From assembly GCF_026191635.1 (NCBI RefSeq), contig NZ_JAKRRW010000011.1, positions 107,659 through 171,658 of the forward strand: a stretch of DNA of 64,000 nucleotides, in the 5' to 3' direction. The notes beneath the pieces are model-generated. The model worked only from the letters and a program-made list of their open reading frames with translations. It searched no databases and was not told where the DNA came from. The translations under genes and the position numbers were made by a program. Source of the DNA: Photobacterium obscurum (GTDB lineage: Bacteria; Pseudomonadota; Gammaproteobacteria; Enterobacterales; Vibrionaceae). This document shows positions 33,208-42,072 of this stretch, piece after piece. The first letter of the stretch is position 1. Each line of letters starts with the position of its first letter.

Positions 33208-34032
33208 GTGCGTCTGGCCTCATTCTGCCTGTTACTGCTTTCCTCTTACGCATTTTCCGCTCCTGTCGCACAACGTGTGATCAGTTTGTCACCGCATACC
33301 ACCGAGCTAGCCTATGCCGCAGGGCTTGGTGAGCAGCTCATTGCTGCCAGCGATTACAGTGATTATCCGGAAGCGGCAAAGTCCTTAGAGCGCGTTGCCA
33401 ACTACAGAGGTATCAAGCTAGAGCGTATTGTAGCCTTGAAACCTGACTTAATCTTGGCCTGGAAAGGGGGGAACCCACCCCGCGAAATGGCCAAGCTAGA
33501 ACAGCTCGGCTTTCCGATTTATTATTCAAACCCGGTTGCGCTTGAAGATATCGCTGACTCCATTGAAACTCTGGGGAAATATTCTGCCCAGCCAGAACAA
33601 GCCAAGCAGATCGCCCGCCAGTTTCGCGACAAGCTACATGCCCTGAAAGCCACTCACCGAGATCAGCGCCCGATCCGCTACTTCTACCAACTCAGCGCCT
33701 CGCCGATTATTACGGTAGCCGACAACAGTTGGCCTAGTCAGGTCTTTGCCCTGTGTGGCGGACAGAATATCTTTGCGGACAGTCCCGCGGCCTATCCGCA
33801 AGTTTCCGAGGAGCAGGTGGTGGTTCGCCAGCCGGAAGTGATTTTCGGCACTCCCCATGCAGGCACTGAAACCAGTGTCTGGCAAAAATGGCAAGGTAAG
33901 CTCCCAGCAATTGATAACCAGCATGTGTTTACCCTACAGGCTGACTGGCTAAACCGACCGACGCCACGTTCAATTCAAGCCGTCGAACAGGTCTGCAACT
34001 ACCTTGAGCAGATCCGAAAAGACAGCCTGTAA
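33208..34032 (+). CDS. btuF: Vitamin B12-binding periplasmic protein
   Basis: A 274-residue periplasmic component of the BtuCDF cobalamin importer. A signal peptide ([18 protein letters not shown]) is followed by the class III binding-protein fold. Landmarks are [35 protein letters not shown], typical of BtuF, and a conserved [14 protein letters not shown] segment. The start is GTG at 33208 with AAGGAG eight bases before it; it begins immediately after the cbiB stop. The BtuC and BtuD genes are not in the window. Confidence 0.93.
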   Translation: MRLASFCLLLLSSYAFSAPVAQRVISLSPHTTELAYAAGLGEQLIAASDYSDYPEAAKSLERVANYRGIKLERIVALKPDLILAWKGGNPPREMAKLEQLGFPIYYSNPVALEDIADSIETLGKYSAQPEQAKQIARQFRDKLHALKATHRDQRPIRYFYQLSASPIITVADNSWPSQVFALCGGQNIFADSPAAYPQVSEEQVVVRQPEVIFGTPHAGTETSVWQKWQGKLPAIDNQHVFTLQADWLNRPTPRSIQAVEQVCNYLEQIRKDSL

Positions 34033-34121
34033 CAGGCTGTCAACAATCATTGTGAATGGGCTCACAAAGCCATTGCACTAAGTTGTACAGGTTTCATTTC
34101 GTCGTACAATCTCAGCCAGTT

Positions 34122-34166
34122 ATACCAATTGCGCTAAGTCATTCAGTCCTTTGATTCGGTTGGTAT
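34122..34166. repeat. Hairpin repeat, copy B
   Basis: A 45-bp element bounded by ATACCAA (34122-34128) and TTGGTAT (34160-34166), in the btuF/TRIC gap. It shares the ends of copy C at 40219-40273 but lacks its TTATCTAA core. Confidence 0.5.
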
Positions 34167-34198
34167 TACACTTCACTTCAGAGCTAACAGGTACAGAC

Positions 34199-34810
34199 AT
34201 GCTTATCTATATTCTCGATATGTTCGGCACCGCCGTGTTTGCCGCATCGGGTGTGTTACTGGCGGGCCGCCTTCGTATGGACCCATTTGGTATTGTTGTG
34301 CTTGCCAGTGTAACGGCTATTGGTGGGGGAACGATCCGCGATATGGCCTTAGGGGCGACGCCCGTCTTCTGGATCACGGATACAAACTATCTGTGGGTGA
34401 TCTTTGTTACCTGCCTGATTGCCATGCTTGCCATTCGTAAGCCCAAGCAAATGCCCTGGTATTTTTTACCGGTGGCTGATGCCATCGGTCTGGCCGTTTT
34501 CGTGGCCATCGGTGTCGAAAAAGCCCTCCGCTTTGGCGCATCACCAATGGTTGCAGTGATCATGGGAGTGATCACCGGATGTGGCGGCGGGGTGATCCGA
34601 GATATCCTAGCCCGTGAAATCCCGATGGTACTTCGGACGGAAGTCTATGCGACAGCCTGTATTCTTGGCGGAATCATCCATACTACGGCACTGACACTGC
34701 AGATCGATTCAGCCGTTGCCACTCTGGCTGGTGTTGTTACCACCCTGACTATCCGCCTGGCAGCTATTCGCTGGCACCTCTCGTTACCGAATTTTGCCCT
34801 GCGTCACTAA
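34199..34810 (+). CDS. TRIC-family (UPF0126) membrane protein
   Basis: A 203-residue inner-membrane protein like E. coli YicG/YadS, the prokaryotic relatives of trimeric intracellular cation channels. Each three-helix repeat has the family glycine motif: [11 protein letters not shown] in the first half and [14 protein letters not shown] in the second. About seven hydrophobic segments are visible. I start at ATG 34199, where the membrane domain begins; an upstream TTG at 34151 lies inside a hairpin repeat and has no ribosome site. The physiological role of bacterial members is unclear (cation channel or glycine-related transport has been proposed). Confidence 0.88.
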   Translation: MLIYILDMFGTAVFAASGVLLAGRLRMDPFGIVVLASVTAIGGGTIRDMALGATPVFWITDTNYLWVIFVTCLIAMLAIRKPKQMPWYFLPVADAIGLAVFVAIGVEKALRFGASPMVAVIMGVITGCGGGVIRDILAREIPMVLRTEVYATACILGGIIHTTALTLQIDSAVATLAGVVTTLTIRLAAIRWHLSLPNFALRH

Positions 34811-34834
34811 TCCGGCTTTGTTTCACCCGGTTAC

Positions 34835-34864
34835 AAAAAAACCGCCAACTCAGGCGGTTTTTTT
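34835..34864 (+). terminator. Terminator of the TRIC-family gene
   Basis: AAAAAAACCGCC / GGCGGTTTTTTT with a six-base loop. Confidence 0.93.
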
Positions 34865-34878
34865 GATCTTTAAAACCA

Positions 34879-34954
34879 TTTAGTAAGCATAATACTTTAC
34901 TAACCAACAAGGCCGACTAATATGTAAATAAACAAATAACTTTACTAAAGTAAA
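34879..34954 (+). promoter_or_regulatory. Operator-like TTTACTAA repeats over the VOC gene promoter
   Basis: TTTAGTAA (34879-34886, inverted), TTTACTAA (34896-34903) and TTTACTAAAGTAAA (34941-34954, a 6-2-6 palindrome) surround a promoter candidate TTTACT-16-TAATAT (34896-34923). One site overlaps the -35 and one lies just after the expected start, the layout of a repressed promoter. The regulator is unknown. Confidence 0.5.
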
Positions 34955-34969
34955 TACACCGGAGGCACC

Positions 34970-35386
34970 ATGAATCCCTACGTCGAACATGCCAATGTCA
35001 CCGTCAACAACCTCGACAATACCGTCGACTTCCTGCAAGCGGCTATTCCTGAATTTCAGATCCGTCATCAAGGCCAGGCTGAGCATTATCGCTGGTGCCA
35101 TATAGGTACTGATAACAGCTACCTAGCCCTCCAAGAAATCGTCGAGCGCACGCAGATTGACCGCATCCCTTACCGCGATGTCGGACTGAATCATATCGGC
35201 TTGGTCATTGAAGACGTTGATGCGGCCCGAAAGCGCCTACTGGCTGCCGGGTACCGCGAAAATGATATCGTTTCACCGCACCCATGGCGCAAGCGCATCT
35301 ACTTTTGGGACCAAGACGGTATCGAATGGGAGTTTACCGAATACCTGAGCAATGACCCCGCCCAGCGAAACGACTATACCCTATAG
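34970..35386 (+). CDS. VOC family protein (glyoxalase/bleomycin-resistance fold)
   Basis: A 138-residue single-module pair of beta-alpha-beta-beta-beta units. Likely metal ligands are the early His (VEHANVTV), the second His in LNHIGLVIED and the late Glu in IEWEFTEYL. The family includes glyoxalase I, fosfomycin and bleomycin resistance proteins and dioxygenases; the substrate cannot be read from the sequence. The ATG is preceded by CGGAGGCACC. It is monocistronic, with an operator-like repeat array upstream and a strong terminator downstream, which suggests a dedicated inducer-responsive regulator. Confidence 0.85.
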   Translation: MNPYVEHANVTVNNLDNTVDFLQAAIPEFQIRHQGQAEHYRWCHIGTDNSYLALQEIVERTQIDRIPYRDVGLNHIGLVIEDVDAARKRLLAAGYRENDIVSPHPWRKRIYFWDQDGIEWEFTEYLSNDPAQRNDYTL

Positions 35387-35437
35387 ATAATCAACGATTG
35401 CGAGTACCGGTTTGCTGTTCAAGTGCCGACGCCAAAC

Positions 35438-35468
35438 AAAAAAAAAGGCGCCCGAGGCGCCTTTTTTT
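35438..35468. terminator. Bidirectional terminator, VOC gene / tyrS
   Basis: GGCGCC / GGCGCC with a CGA loop, flanked by nine A and seven T. It serves both convergent genes. Confidence 0.93.
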
Positions 35469-35485
35469 GCAATATGTTTACCGGA

Positions 35486-36673
35486 TTACTTTAAGGTAAT
35501 GCGGGCAAACTTGCGCTTACCGACCTGGTAAACCGCAGTACCAGCCGCAGGAACCAGCTTGGTATCTTCGATCTTGTCGCCGTCGATTTTCACAGCACCC
35601 TGACGGATCATACGCATTGCGTCTGACGTCGAGTTAACCAGACCAGCATCTTTTAGCAGATTACCAATCGCGATGCCGGCTTCGAATTCGAATTCTGGCA
35701 TTTCAGTTGGCATTGCGCCCTTCTGGAATCGGTTGATAAATTCTTGCTCAGCAGCCTCAGCATCAGCTTCCGAGTGGAAACGGGCAATGATTTCTTTCGC
35801 CAGCAGGATCTTGATATCACGAGGATTCTTACCGTTCGCCATATCAGCTTTGAACTGGTCGATCTCTTCAATCGGACGGAAAGACAGCAGCTCATAGTAG
35901 TTCCACATCAAGTCGTCAGAGATCGACATGATTTTACCGAACATATCGTTTGGCGCATCTGCCACACCAATGTAGTTGTGTGCCGACTTAGACATTTTCT
36001 TCACGCCGTCCAGGCCTACAAGCAATGGCATTGTCAGAACAACCTGAGGCTTCTGGCCATTGGCTTTCTGTAGTTCACGCCCCATAAGCAGGTTGAACTT
36101 CTGATCAGTACCGCCAAGCTCGACGTCAGTTTCCATCGCAACTGAATCGTAACCCTGCAGCAGCGGGTACATGAATTCGTGGATTGCAATAGGACGACCT
36201 TCGTTGTAACGCTTTTTGAAGTCATCACGTTCCAACATACGCGCTACAGTCTGGTTGGCTGCCAAACGGATCATGCCCTCTGCACCAAGGTCTGATAACC
36301 ATGAAGAGTTGAACTCAATCTTGGTTTTAGCCGGATCCAGGATCTTGAACACCTGCTCTTTGTAGGTTTCAGCATTAGCCAGAACATCTTCACGCGTCAG
36401 CGGCGGACGGGTAGTATTCTTGCCTGTCGGATCACCCACCATACCGGTGAAGTCACCAATAAGGAACGTCACTTCGTGTCCCAATTCCTGGAAAGTACGT
36501 AGCTTGTTAAGAATGACTGTGTGGCCTAGGTGAATATCCGGTGCTGTTGGATCGGCACCCAGTTTGATTCGTAAAGGACGGTTTTCTTTTAGCTTGGCAA
36601 TCAGCTCTTCTTCAGGAATCAGCTCATCGACACCACGCTTAATTTCAGCTAGTGCTTGTTCAATGCTGGCCAT
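35486..36673 (-). CDS. tyrS: Tyrosyl-tRNA synthetase
   Basis: A 395-residue class I aminoacyl-tRNA synthetase that charges tRNA-Tyr. The ATP-binding HIGH-type motif is HLGHT and the KMSKS loop is present intact ([15 protein letters not shown]). The C-terminal S4-like RNA-binding domain (about 330-395) ends [11 protein letters not shown]. Length and sequence fit the TyrS2 (TyrZ-like) group rather than the 424-residue E. coli TyrS. I start at ATG 36673 ([14 protein letters not shown]) with GGGAG nine bases upstream, instead of an ATG 42 bases earlier. It is divergent from the M23 peptidase gene. Confidence 0.95.
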   Translation of the reverse strand: MASIEQALAEIKRGVDELIPEEELIAKLKENRPLRIKLGADPTAPDIHLGHTVILNKLRTFQELGHEVTFLIGDFTGMVGDPTGKNTTRPPLTREDVLANAETYKEQVFKILDPAKTKIEFNSSWLSDLGAEGMIRLAANQTVARMLERDDFKKRYNEGRPIAIHEFMYPLLQGYDSVAMETDVELGGTDQKFNLLMGRELQKANGQKPQVVLTMPLLVGLDGVKKMSKSAHNYIGVADAPNDMFGKIMSISDDLMWNYYELLSFRPIEEIDQFKADMANGKNPRDIKILLAKEIIARFHSEADAEAAEQEFINRFQKGAMPTEMPEFEFEAGIAIGNLLKDAGLVNSTSDAMRMIRQGAVKIDGDKIEDTKLVPAAGTAVYQVGKRKFARITLK

Positions 36674-36802
36674 TCTTGTTCGCTCCCACAGAATTGGCAA
36701 AAAAGTAATAATCAACCATCTTACTTGAATAGCGATGTTTTTTGAAACCAGTTAGACTAAGCGTTGTCTTATTTTTTCCTTTTGCGCAAAAAAAACCTAC
36801 CA

Positions 36803-38122
36803 ATGCTAGTATCAAAACTTATCCGGCTGCCAAGGATGCACCAAATACTCATTACGCTACTCAGTGCCATAGTGGTTCTGCTGATCCTATTGCCGGGTAC
36901 AGAGAACAATGCGCACCCGGAGCGTAAGTTTGAAATCGGTAAAGCTTACCCGCTTGATATCGACTTCGAGTCCAACCAGCTAAGGCCGCTAGAAAAAGAC
37001 GAAAAGCCAGTTATTCCTGAGCTGCAATGGAAGGAACATAGCGTAAAATCAGGTGAGAGCCTCGCGGTCGTATTTGACAAGGTCGGCCTCTCCCCCGGTG
37101 CCCTTTACCGCCTCGTCAATGCTGACGAGGGCACCAAAAGCCTGACCGACCTTCGGCCTGGCGATGTCCTGAAGTTTGGCTTCGATGAAAACAACGAGCT
37201 TATCCAGCTGATCCAACCCAAAAGCGCGACAGACACCTTGGTCATTACCCGCACAGGTGATACCTACCACTCCGTTCAAGAAACTAAAAACGTTGATACC
37301 CAGCTTAATTTTGCCCAAGCCATCATTACCTCCAGTTTCTGGAACGCCGCCGACAAAGCCGGCCTAACCGCCAACCAAATCATGGAGATTGCCGGGATCT
37401 TCGGTTGGGATATCGATTTTGCCCTCGATATCCGCGAAGGTGACAGCTTTTCCGTCCTGTTCGAAGAGCGCTTTGTCGAAGGGGAGCCAATTGGCCGCGG
37501 CAACATCCTGGCTGCCACATTTACCAACCTCGGACAGACATTTACCGCAGTTCGCAGCAAAGATGGTAAGTATTATGATCAGGAAGGGCGAGCTATGCGA
37601 AAAGCCTTCTTGCGCTCGCCGATTAACTTCCGCTACGTTAGTTCCAACTTCAACCCTCGCCGCCTTCATCCGGTAACAGGGCGGGTCAAAGCACACCGTG
37701 GCACAGACTATGTGGCTCCCGTCGGCACACCAATCTGGGCTGCGGGTGATGGTGTGGTCATGAAGTCGGGATATAACCAGTTCAACGGCAACTATGTCTT
37801 TATCCGCCATAGCTCGACGTACATCACTAAGTACCTGCATATGACGAAACGCAAAGTGAAAACCGGACAACGGGTAAAACAGGGACAGACCGTAGGAACA
37901 CTGGGCAGCACCGGTCGAGTGACCGGGGCACACTTACACTATGAGTTCTTGGTCAACGGGGTACATAAAAACCCACGTACGGTGAAGCTCCCGCAGGCCG
38001 ACTCGTTGAAAGGCAAAGAAAAGACCAACTTCAAGAAGTTTGCCAGCGAGCGTTTAAGCCAGCTATCTCAGTTTAGCCAGCTGATTGCCGACAACAGCCC
38101 GCTAGTAAACAATCGAGGCTGA
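36803..38122 (+). CDS. M23 murein endopeptidase (MepM/Shy family)
   Basis: A 439-residue cell-wall enzyme predicted to cleave peptide cross-links so that new strands can be inserted. A short cytoplasmic start (MLVSKLIRLPRMHQ) leads into a membrane anchor (about 13-32). A LysM-type or OapA-like region follows (EHSVKSGESLAVVFDKVGLS). The C-terminal LytM domain has the zinc ligands in HRGTDYVAP (H and D) and HLHYEF (H-x-H), with FNPRRLHPVTGRVKAHRG as in MepM. The start was chosen by comparison with E. coli MepM; no good ribosome site is visible, and ATG 36836 is possible. It is divergent from tyrS, with a bidirectional terminator after it. Confidence 0.9.
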   Translation: MLVSKLIRLPRMHQILITLLSAIVVLLILLPGTENNAHPERKFEIGKAYPLDIDFESNQLRPLEKDEKPVIPELQWKEHSVKSGESLAVVFDKVGLSPGALYRLVNADEGTKSLTDLRPGDVLKFGFDENNELIQLIQPKSATDTLVITRTGDTYHSVQETKNVDTQLNFAQAIITSSFWNAADKAGLTANQIMEIAGIFGWDIDFALDIREGDSFSVLFEERFVEGEPIGRGNILAATFTNLGQTFTAVRSKDGKYYDQEGRAMRKAFLRSPINFRYVSSNFNPRRLHPVTGRVKAHRGTDYVAPVGTPIWAAGDGVVMKSGYNQFNGNYVFIRHSSTYITKYLHMTKRKVKTGQRVKQGQTVGTLGSTGRVTGAHLHYEFLVNGVHKNPRTVKLPQADSLKGKEKTNFKKFASERLSQLSQFSQLIADNSPLVNNRG

Positions 38123-38170
38123 GACTATACCCTGCACCTTAAAGGTGCCAGGATATAAACTCCCCATACA

Positions 38171-38202
38171 AAAAAGCCGTCACATTGATTGTGACGGCTT
38201 TT
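38171..38202. terminator. Bidirectional terminator, M23 gene / erpA
   Basis: AAAAGCCGTCAC / GTGACGGCTTTT with a seven-base loop, between convergent genes. Confidence 0.9.
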
Positions 38203-38266
38203 CTTTTATCTGTCTGGCTGGGCAGCTTATACCAAGTGGTACTGGCAACGCCGCGATCGTCAGATA

Positions 38267-38608
38267 TTAGACGCTAAATGATGCACCACAACCACAGGTT
38301 GTCGTTGCATTAGGGTTGTTCACAAAGAAACGAGAGCCTTCCAGCCCTTCAGTGTAATCCACCGTACCACCAATCAGGTATTGCAGACTCATTGGGTCAA
38401 CCACCAAAGTCACACCACTGTTTTCAATCGTGGTATCACCATCATTCACTTTTTCATCAAAGGTAAAACCATACTGAAAACCGCTACAACCACCACCGGT
38501 GATGTAAACGCGCAGTTTCAGATTCGGGTTTTCTTCCTCGGCGATTAGCGCTTTCACTTTATTCGCTGCAACATCAGAAAAATTCAGCGGCAAATTGGCA
38601 TCGCTCAT
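38267..38608 (-). CDS. erpA: Iron-sulfur cluster insertion protein ErpA
   Basis: A 113-residue A-type iron-sulfur carrier that delivers clusters to apoproteins such as IspG/IspH. The three ligand cysteines are in [10 protein letters not shown] and the C-terminal TCGCGASF. I start at ATG 38608 ([12 protein letters not shown]), seven bases after GAGAGG; an in-frame ATG at 38629 is upstream of the ribosome site. A good promoter and an IscR-type palindrome lie between erpA and clcA (38645-38677), so repression by cluster-loaded IscR is expected, as in E. coli. It ends before a bidirectional terminator. Confidence 0.96.
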   Translation of the reverse strand: MSDANLPLNFSDVAANKVKALIAEEENPNLKLRVYITGGGCSGFQYGFTFDEKVNDGDTTIENSGVTLVVDPMSLQYLIGGTVDYTEGLEGSRFFVNNPNATTTCGCGASFSV

Positions 38609-38644
38609 TAAAAAACCTCTCAAACACATGCGGTAATTGTTCTG

Positions 38645-38673
38645 ATTATCTAATACCTGACTATCTCGTTCAA
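38645..38673 (-). promoter_or_regulatory. erpA promoter
   Basis: Minus-strand TTGAAC (38668-38673) and GATAAT (38645-38650) with exactly 17 bp between them. The transcript would start about 30 bases before the erpA ATG. Confidence 0.7.
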
Positions 38674-38677
38674 GTAT
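38653..38677 (-). promoter_or_regulatory. IscR-type (type 1) site over the erpA promoter
   Basis: A 25-bp imperfect palindrome, ATACTTGA...TCAGGTAT on the minus strand, matching about 22 of 25 positions of the type 1 IscR consensus as I remember it. It covers the -35 and spacer of the erpA promoter and the last bases of clcA. The position fits repression. Confidence 0.7.
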
Positions 38678-40073
38678 TGACCACTTCAGACTGCTCTCTC
38701 TGGGCTATTTTTTCCTTTTCCATCTTGCGACGCAAGAGCAGTGAGTAAATTGGCTGCCCACCAAGTACCTGAGCCAGCATGGTTGCTCCCAGGGTGGTAA
38801 TGATCAACGGCAGGATAAGGTGGTAGTTATTTGTCATCTCGATAACCAACAAGATCCCGGTGATCGGTGCTCTCACTGTCGCCGCAAACAATGCGCCCAT
38901 GCCTGCAATCGCAAACATTCCCGGCTCAAGTCCCAGATCGGGAAACAAAAGCTGGGCTACCGAACCAAAGAATGTACCAAACAGCGTGCCAAGTGCCAGC
39001 ATCGGGGCAAAGATACCACCCGGCGCACCGGAGCCAAAACACAGTAACGTGGTCGCAACACGCGCAAGAAATAAGATAAACAGCAGGCTGATACTGTATT
39101 CACCATTGGTCGCGCTTGGGATCAACGAGATCCCGCCACCAGTCAGTTCCGGCAGGTACAGCAACAATAAACCAAAACAACCGCCGAGCAAGGTACCGGT
39201 CAGGATATAGCGCTTACGCTCATTACGATGGATGCGGTCAAAAACATCCTGCGCCATGGTCACCAGCCGATTGAAAATCACCCCAAAGACCCCGAAAAAC
39301 ATCCCTAGCAGTAAAAACAGCCACAGGGAGTGAAGAACCGGTGCATCATACTGCGGCATGGTGATCACGGCATGCTGTCCCTGGATACTGCGGAACACAA
39401 TATTGGCGACAATCGCAGAAATTAAGACACATTTAATGGAGATCAGGCTGTAACGAAACTGAGGCCGCATCTCCTCGACCACGAACATGATCCCGGCCAG
39501 CGGGGCATTAAATGCCGCAGCCAGTCCTCCGGCTGCACCAGAAGCCAATAGGGCATGCCTGCCTTCTTTATCTTTAAGACGAAAAGTATCCGATACCATC
39601 CGGCCTATATTTCCGCCCATCTGCACTGATGGTCCTTCCCGTCCCAGTACCATCCCCGAACCCAATGCGCCCAGGCCACCGATGAACTTCACCGGTAGTA
39701 CCCGCCACCAGCGTACCGGACGAATATCGTCCATCGCTCCTTCAATTTCCGGGATCCCGGAACCTGCAGCCTCCGGTGCAAAGCGGTGGACCAGATAGTA
39801 ACCGATAAACGCCAGTCCGGCGCTAATCAAAATAGCTGCTAACCACAACGGCAAGACACTGCTGAACACATCACGCAGCCACTCAGTTCTTTGCTCGGAT
39901 ACCCAGTGGACGGTAATTTCAAACAGAGTTGAAAGAAGGCCAGCACCGAGACCAACCAGTGCCGAGAGAAACAGCACCGATACCGGTGTTTTATCACGAG
40001 AAAGAAAACGCCGAACCAAGCCGCTAGGTTGCAGTCGTTCAGGCGCAGGGGTGCCTTGGGTGTTATCAGTCAT
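38670..40073 (-). CDS. clcA: H+/Cl- exchange transporter ClcA
   Basis: A 467-residue CLC antiporter of the inner membrane, involved in extreme acid tolerance in E. coli. The selectivity-filter motifs are complete: [22 protein letters not shown] (gating Glu) and [11 protein letters not shown]. The C-terminal region has the Tyr of the filter ([11 protein letters not shown]). An inner-gate Glu is expected near residue 203 and was not checked. The RBS is weak. erpA follows 61 bp downstream on the same strand but has its own promoter. Confidence 0.94.
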   Translation of the reverse strand: MTDNTQGTPAPERLQPSGLVRRFLSRDKTPVSVLFLSALVGLGAGLLSTLFEITVHWVSEQRTEWLRDVFSSVLPLWLAAILISAGLAFIGYYLVHRFAPEAAGSGIPEIEGAMDDIRPVRWWRVLPVKFIGGLGALGSGMVLGREGPSVQMGGNIGRMVSDTFRLKDKEGRHALLASGAAGGLAAAFNAPLAGIMFVVEEMRPQFRYSLISIKCVLISAIVANIVFRSIQGQHAVITMPQYDAPVLHSLWLFLLLGMFFGVFGVIFNRLVTMAQDVFDRIHRNERKRYILTGTLLGGCFGLLLLYLPELTGGGISLIPSATNGEYSISLLFILFLARVATTLLCFGSGAPGGIFAPMLALGTLFGTFFGSVAQLLFPDLGLEPGMFAIAGMGALFAATVRAPITGILLVIEMTNNYHLILPLIITTLGATMLAQVLGGQPIYSLLLRRKMEKEKIAQREQSEVVNT

Positions 40074-40382
40074 TAGTCAGCCGTATCTATGGTTGGGTTG
40101 CTCTGGAAAGAGCCGATAGGAAGGACGAAGCTCGTCTGCGGTAAGAATAGCTGACAGTTGCATATTTTCACACACCCAATGTTGAAAACTAGCTTTCCAT
40201 CTGTGCCGAAAGAGAGTGATACCAAATCCGCTAGTTATCTAATCAATGGTTAGATAATCGGTAGAATTGGTATAAAGATCCTGCAAGACGCACATTCCGT
40301 CAATTCTCTCGCCAAGTTCCCGAAATTTTAGGTACAATGCCGGCAGTTCAAATCAGACATTATTTGAAAATAGGACATCACA
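40074..40382. other. Divergent region clcA / hemL
   Basis: A 309-bp gap with hairpin repeat copy C (40219-40273) and a TACAAT at 40333-40338 that may be the hemL -10. No -35 or operator was recognised. Confidence 0.55.
40219..40273. repeat. Hairpin repeat, copy C (best preserved)
   Basis: A 55-bp element with ends ATACCAA and TTGGTAT and a perfect inner stem TTATCTAA / TTAGATAA (40235-40242, 40250-40257) around a seven-base loop. The arms, about 24 bp each, are mostly complementary, as in a MITE-like or REP-like intergenic repeat. Confidence 0.6.
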
Positions 40383-41681
40383 ATGAGCAAATCAGCTGAT
40401 TTATTTGCTAAAGCACAAGAGACGATCCCTGGCGGTGTTAACTCACCGGTTCGCGCATTTGCCGGTGTTGGCGGCAGCCCACTCTTTATCGAGCGTGCTG
40501 ACGGTGCATACATCTTCGATGCTGATGGAAAAGCGTACATCGACTACGTTGGCTCTTGGGGTCCTATGATTCTGGGTCATAACCATGTGGCTATTCGCGA
40601 TGCAGTGATCAAAGCAGCGCAGCAAGGGCTAAGCTTCGGCGCACCAACCGAAATGGAAGTCACCATGGCGGAACTGGTTTCTAAGCTGGTTCCATCTATG
40701 GAAATGGTACGTATGGTAAGCTCTGGTACCGAAGCAACCATGAGTGCTATCCGTCTTGCGCGTGGTTTTACCAACCGTGACAAGATCATCAAATTTGAGG
40801 GCTGCTACCATGGCCATGCTGACTGCCTGCTGGTTAAAGCCGGTTCTGGTGCCCTGACTCTGGGTCAACCAAGCTCACCAGGTGTTCCAGCAGATTTTGC
40901 CAAGCACACCCTAACCTGCACCTATAACGATCTTGACTCTGTACGTGAAGCATTTGCCGAGCACCCGGAGCAGGTTGCATGTATTATCGTTGAGCCGGTA
41001 GCCGGCAACATGAACTGCATTCCACCAGTACCAGGTTTCCTTGAAGGCCTGCGTGAGATCTGTGATGAATTCGGCGCCCTGCTGATCCTTGATGAAGTGA
41101 TGACCGGCTTCCGCGTATCAGAAGGCGGCGCCCAGGGTTACTACAACATCAAACCTGACCTAACCACACTGGGCAAGGTTATCGGTGGCGGTATGCCTGT
41201 CGGTGCGTTTGGTGGCCGTCGTGAAGTCATGGAATATGTTGCACCAACAGGCCCGGTCTACCAGGCAGGTACACTATCGGGTAACCCGGTTGCAATGGCG
41301 GCAGGTCATGCATGCCTAAGCGTACTAACCGAAGAAGGTAACGAGAAACGTCTAGCCAATACCACCAAGCGTCTTGCTGATGGTTTCAAGGCATTGGCTG
41401 ATAAATACGATATTCCGCTGGCAACAAACCAAGTTGGCGGTATGTTCGGATTCTTCTTTACCGATCAACAGCAAGTTACCAGCTACGCTGACGTTACCAA
41501 GTGCGATATCGAGCGCTTCAAACGTTTCTTTAACCTAATGCTGCAAAAGCGTGTTTACCTGGCTCCATCAGCCTATGAAGCATGCTTTACCTCCCTGGCT
41601 CATGGTGACAAAGAAATTAAAGCGACATTAGAAGCGGCAGAGTTTGCCTTTGCAACATTGGCTGAAGAAGCCAAGGCATAA
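40383..41681 (+). CDS. hemL: Glutamate-1-semialdehyde 2,1-aminomutase
   Basis: A 432-residue PLP enzyme that makes 5-aminolevulinate from glutamate-1-semialdehyde in the C5 haem pathway. The PLP lysine is in [15 protein letters not shown] (about residue 265), and the characteristic N-terminus [19 protein letters not shown] is present. Class III aminotransferase landmarks ([15 protein letters not shown]) are intact. It is monocistronic with its own terminator. It lies divergent from clcA. Confidence 0.97.
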   Translation: MSKSADLFAKAQETIPGGVNSPVRAFAGVGGSPLFIERADGAYIFDADGKAYIDYVGSWGPMILGHNHVAIRDAVIKAAQQGLSFGAPTEMEVTMAELVSKLVPSMEMVRMVSSGTEATMSAIRLARGFTNRDKIIKFEGCYHGHADCLLVKAGSGALTLGQPSSPGVPADFAKHTLTCTYNDLDSVREAFAEHPEQVACIIVEPVAGNMNCIPPVPGFLEGLREICDEFGALLILDEVMTGFRVSEGGAQGYYNIKPDLTTLGKVIGGGMPVGAFGGRREVMEYVAPTGPVYQAGTLSGNPVAMAAGHACLSVLTEEGNEKRLANTTKRLADGFKALADKYDIPLATNQVGGMFGFFFTDQQQVTSYADVTKCDIERFKRFFNLMLQKRVYLAPSAYEACFTSLAHGDKEIKATLEAAEFAFATLAEEAKA

Positions 41682-41707
41682 GCATTTATAAGCTTGCTTA
41701 TAGTTTG

Positions 41708-41737
41708 AAACGCCACTTTTAAGTGGCGTTTTATTTT
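41708..41737 (+). terminator. hemL terminator
   Basis: AAACGCCACTT / AAGTGGCGTTT with a two-base loop, then TTATTTTT. Confidence 0.9.
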
Positions 41738-41835
41738 TACCTTTAAACGGTTAGTTCCCCCCAGAGCCAGCTTGGCCCGGAAGCATCACCGCTGAACTTT
41801 CATTCCACAGACAGCTCCCACTCCCTATTTAAGCG

Positions 41836-41943
41836 CTACTGCCAAAAATACACCGCAAGGGCAGCAAACCCGATCAGAATCCATACCGCCAACGGAATCT
41901 TACGTTTTTTCTTCGTTTCGCATCCGCAATCACAACATCCCAT
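41836..41943 (-). CDS. Cys-rich small single-pass membrane peptide
   Basis: A 35-residue reading frame, too short for usual gene calling. It begins MGCCDCGCETKKKRK, with four Cys in six positions followed by a basic cluster, then a hydrophobic segment of about 20 residues (IPLAVWILIGFAALAVYFW) and a final Gln. By the positive-inside rule the Cys motif would face the cytoplasm. An AAGG lies 11 bases upstream of ATG, slightly far. There is no other ORF in this 391-bp gap between hemL and the AI-2E-family gene, and the frame is on the opposite strand to both. Metal or thiol chemistry at the membrane is conceivable; function unknown. Confidence 0.55.
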   Translation of the reverse strand: MGCCDCGCETKKKRKIPLAVWILIGFAALAVYFWQ

Positions 41944-42072
41944 TTCAGTGACAACCTTATTAGTAAAAACAATAAATTAATAATACCAAACTGAATATTT
42001 GCTACTTACGCGAGCTGATGCAATTATAAGCGACGTTCCATGCCGTGTTAACAAATAGAAAGGATAAACACA

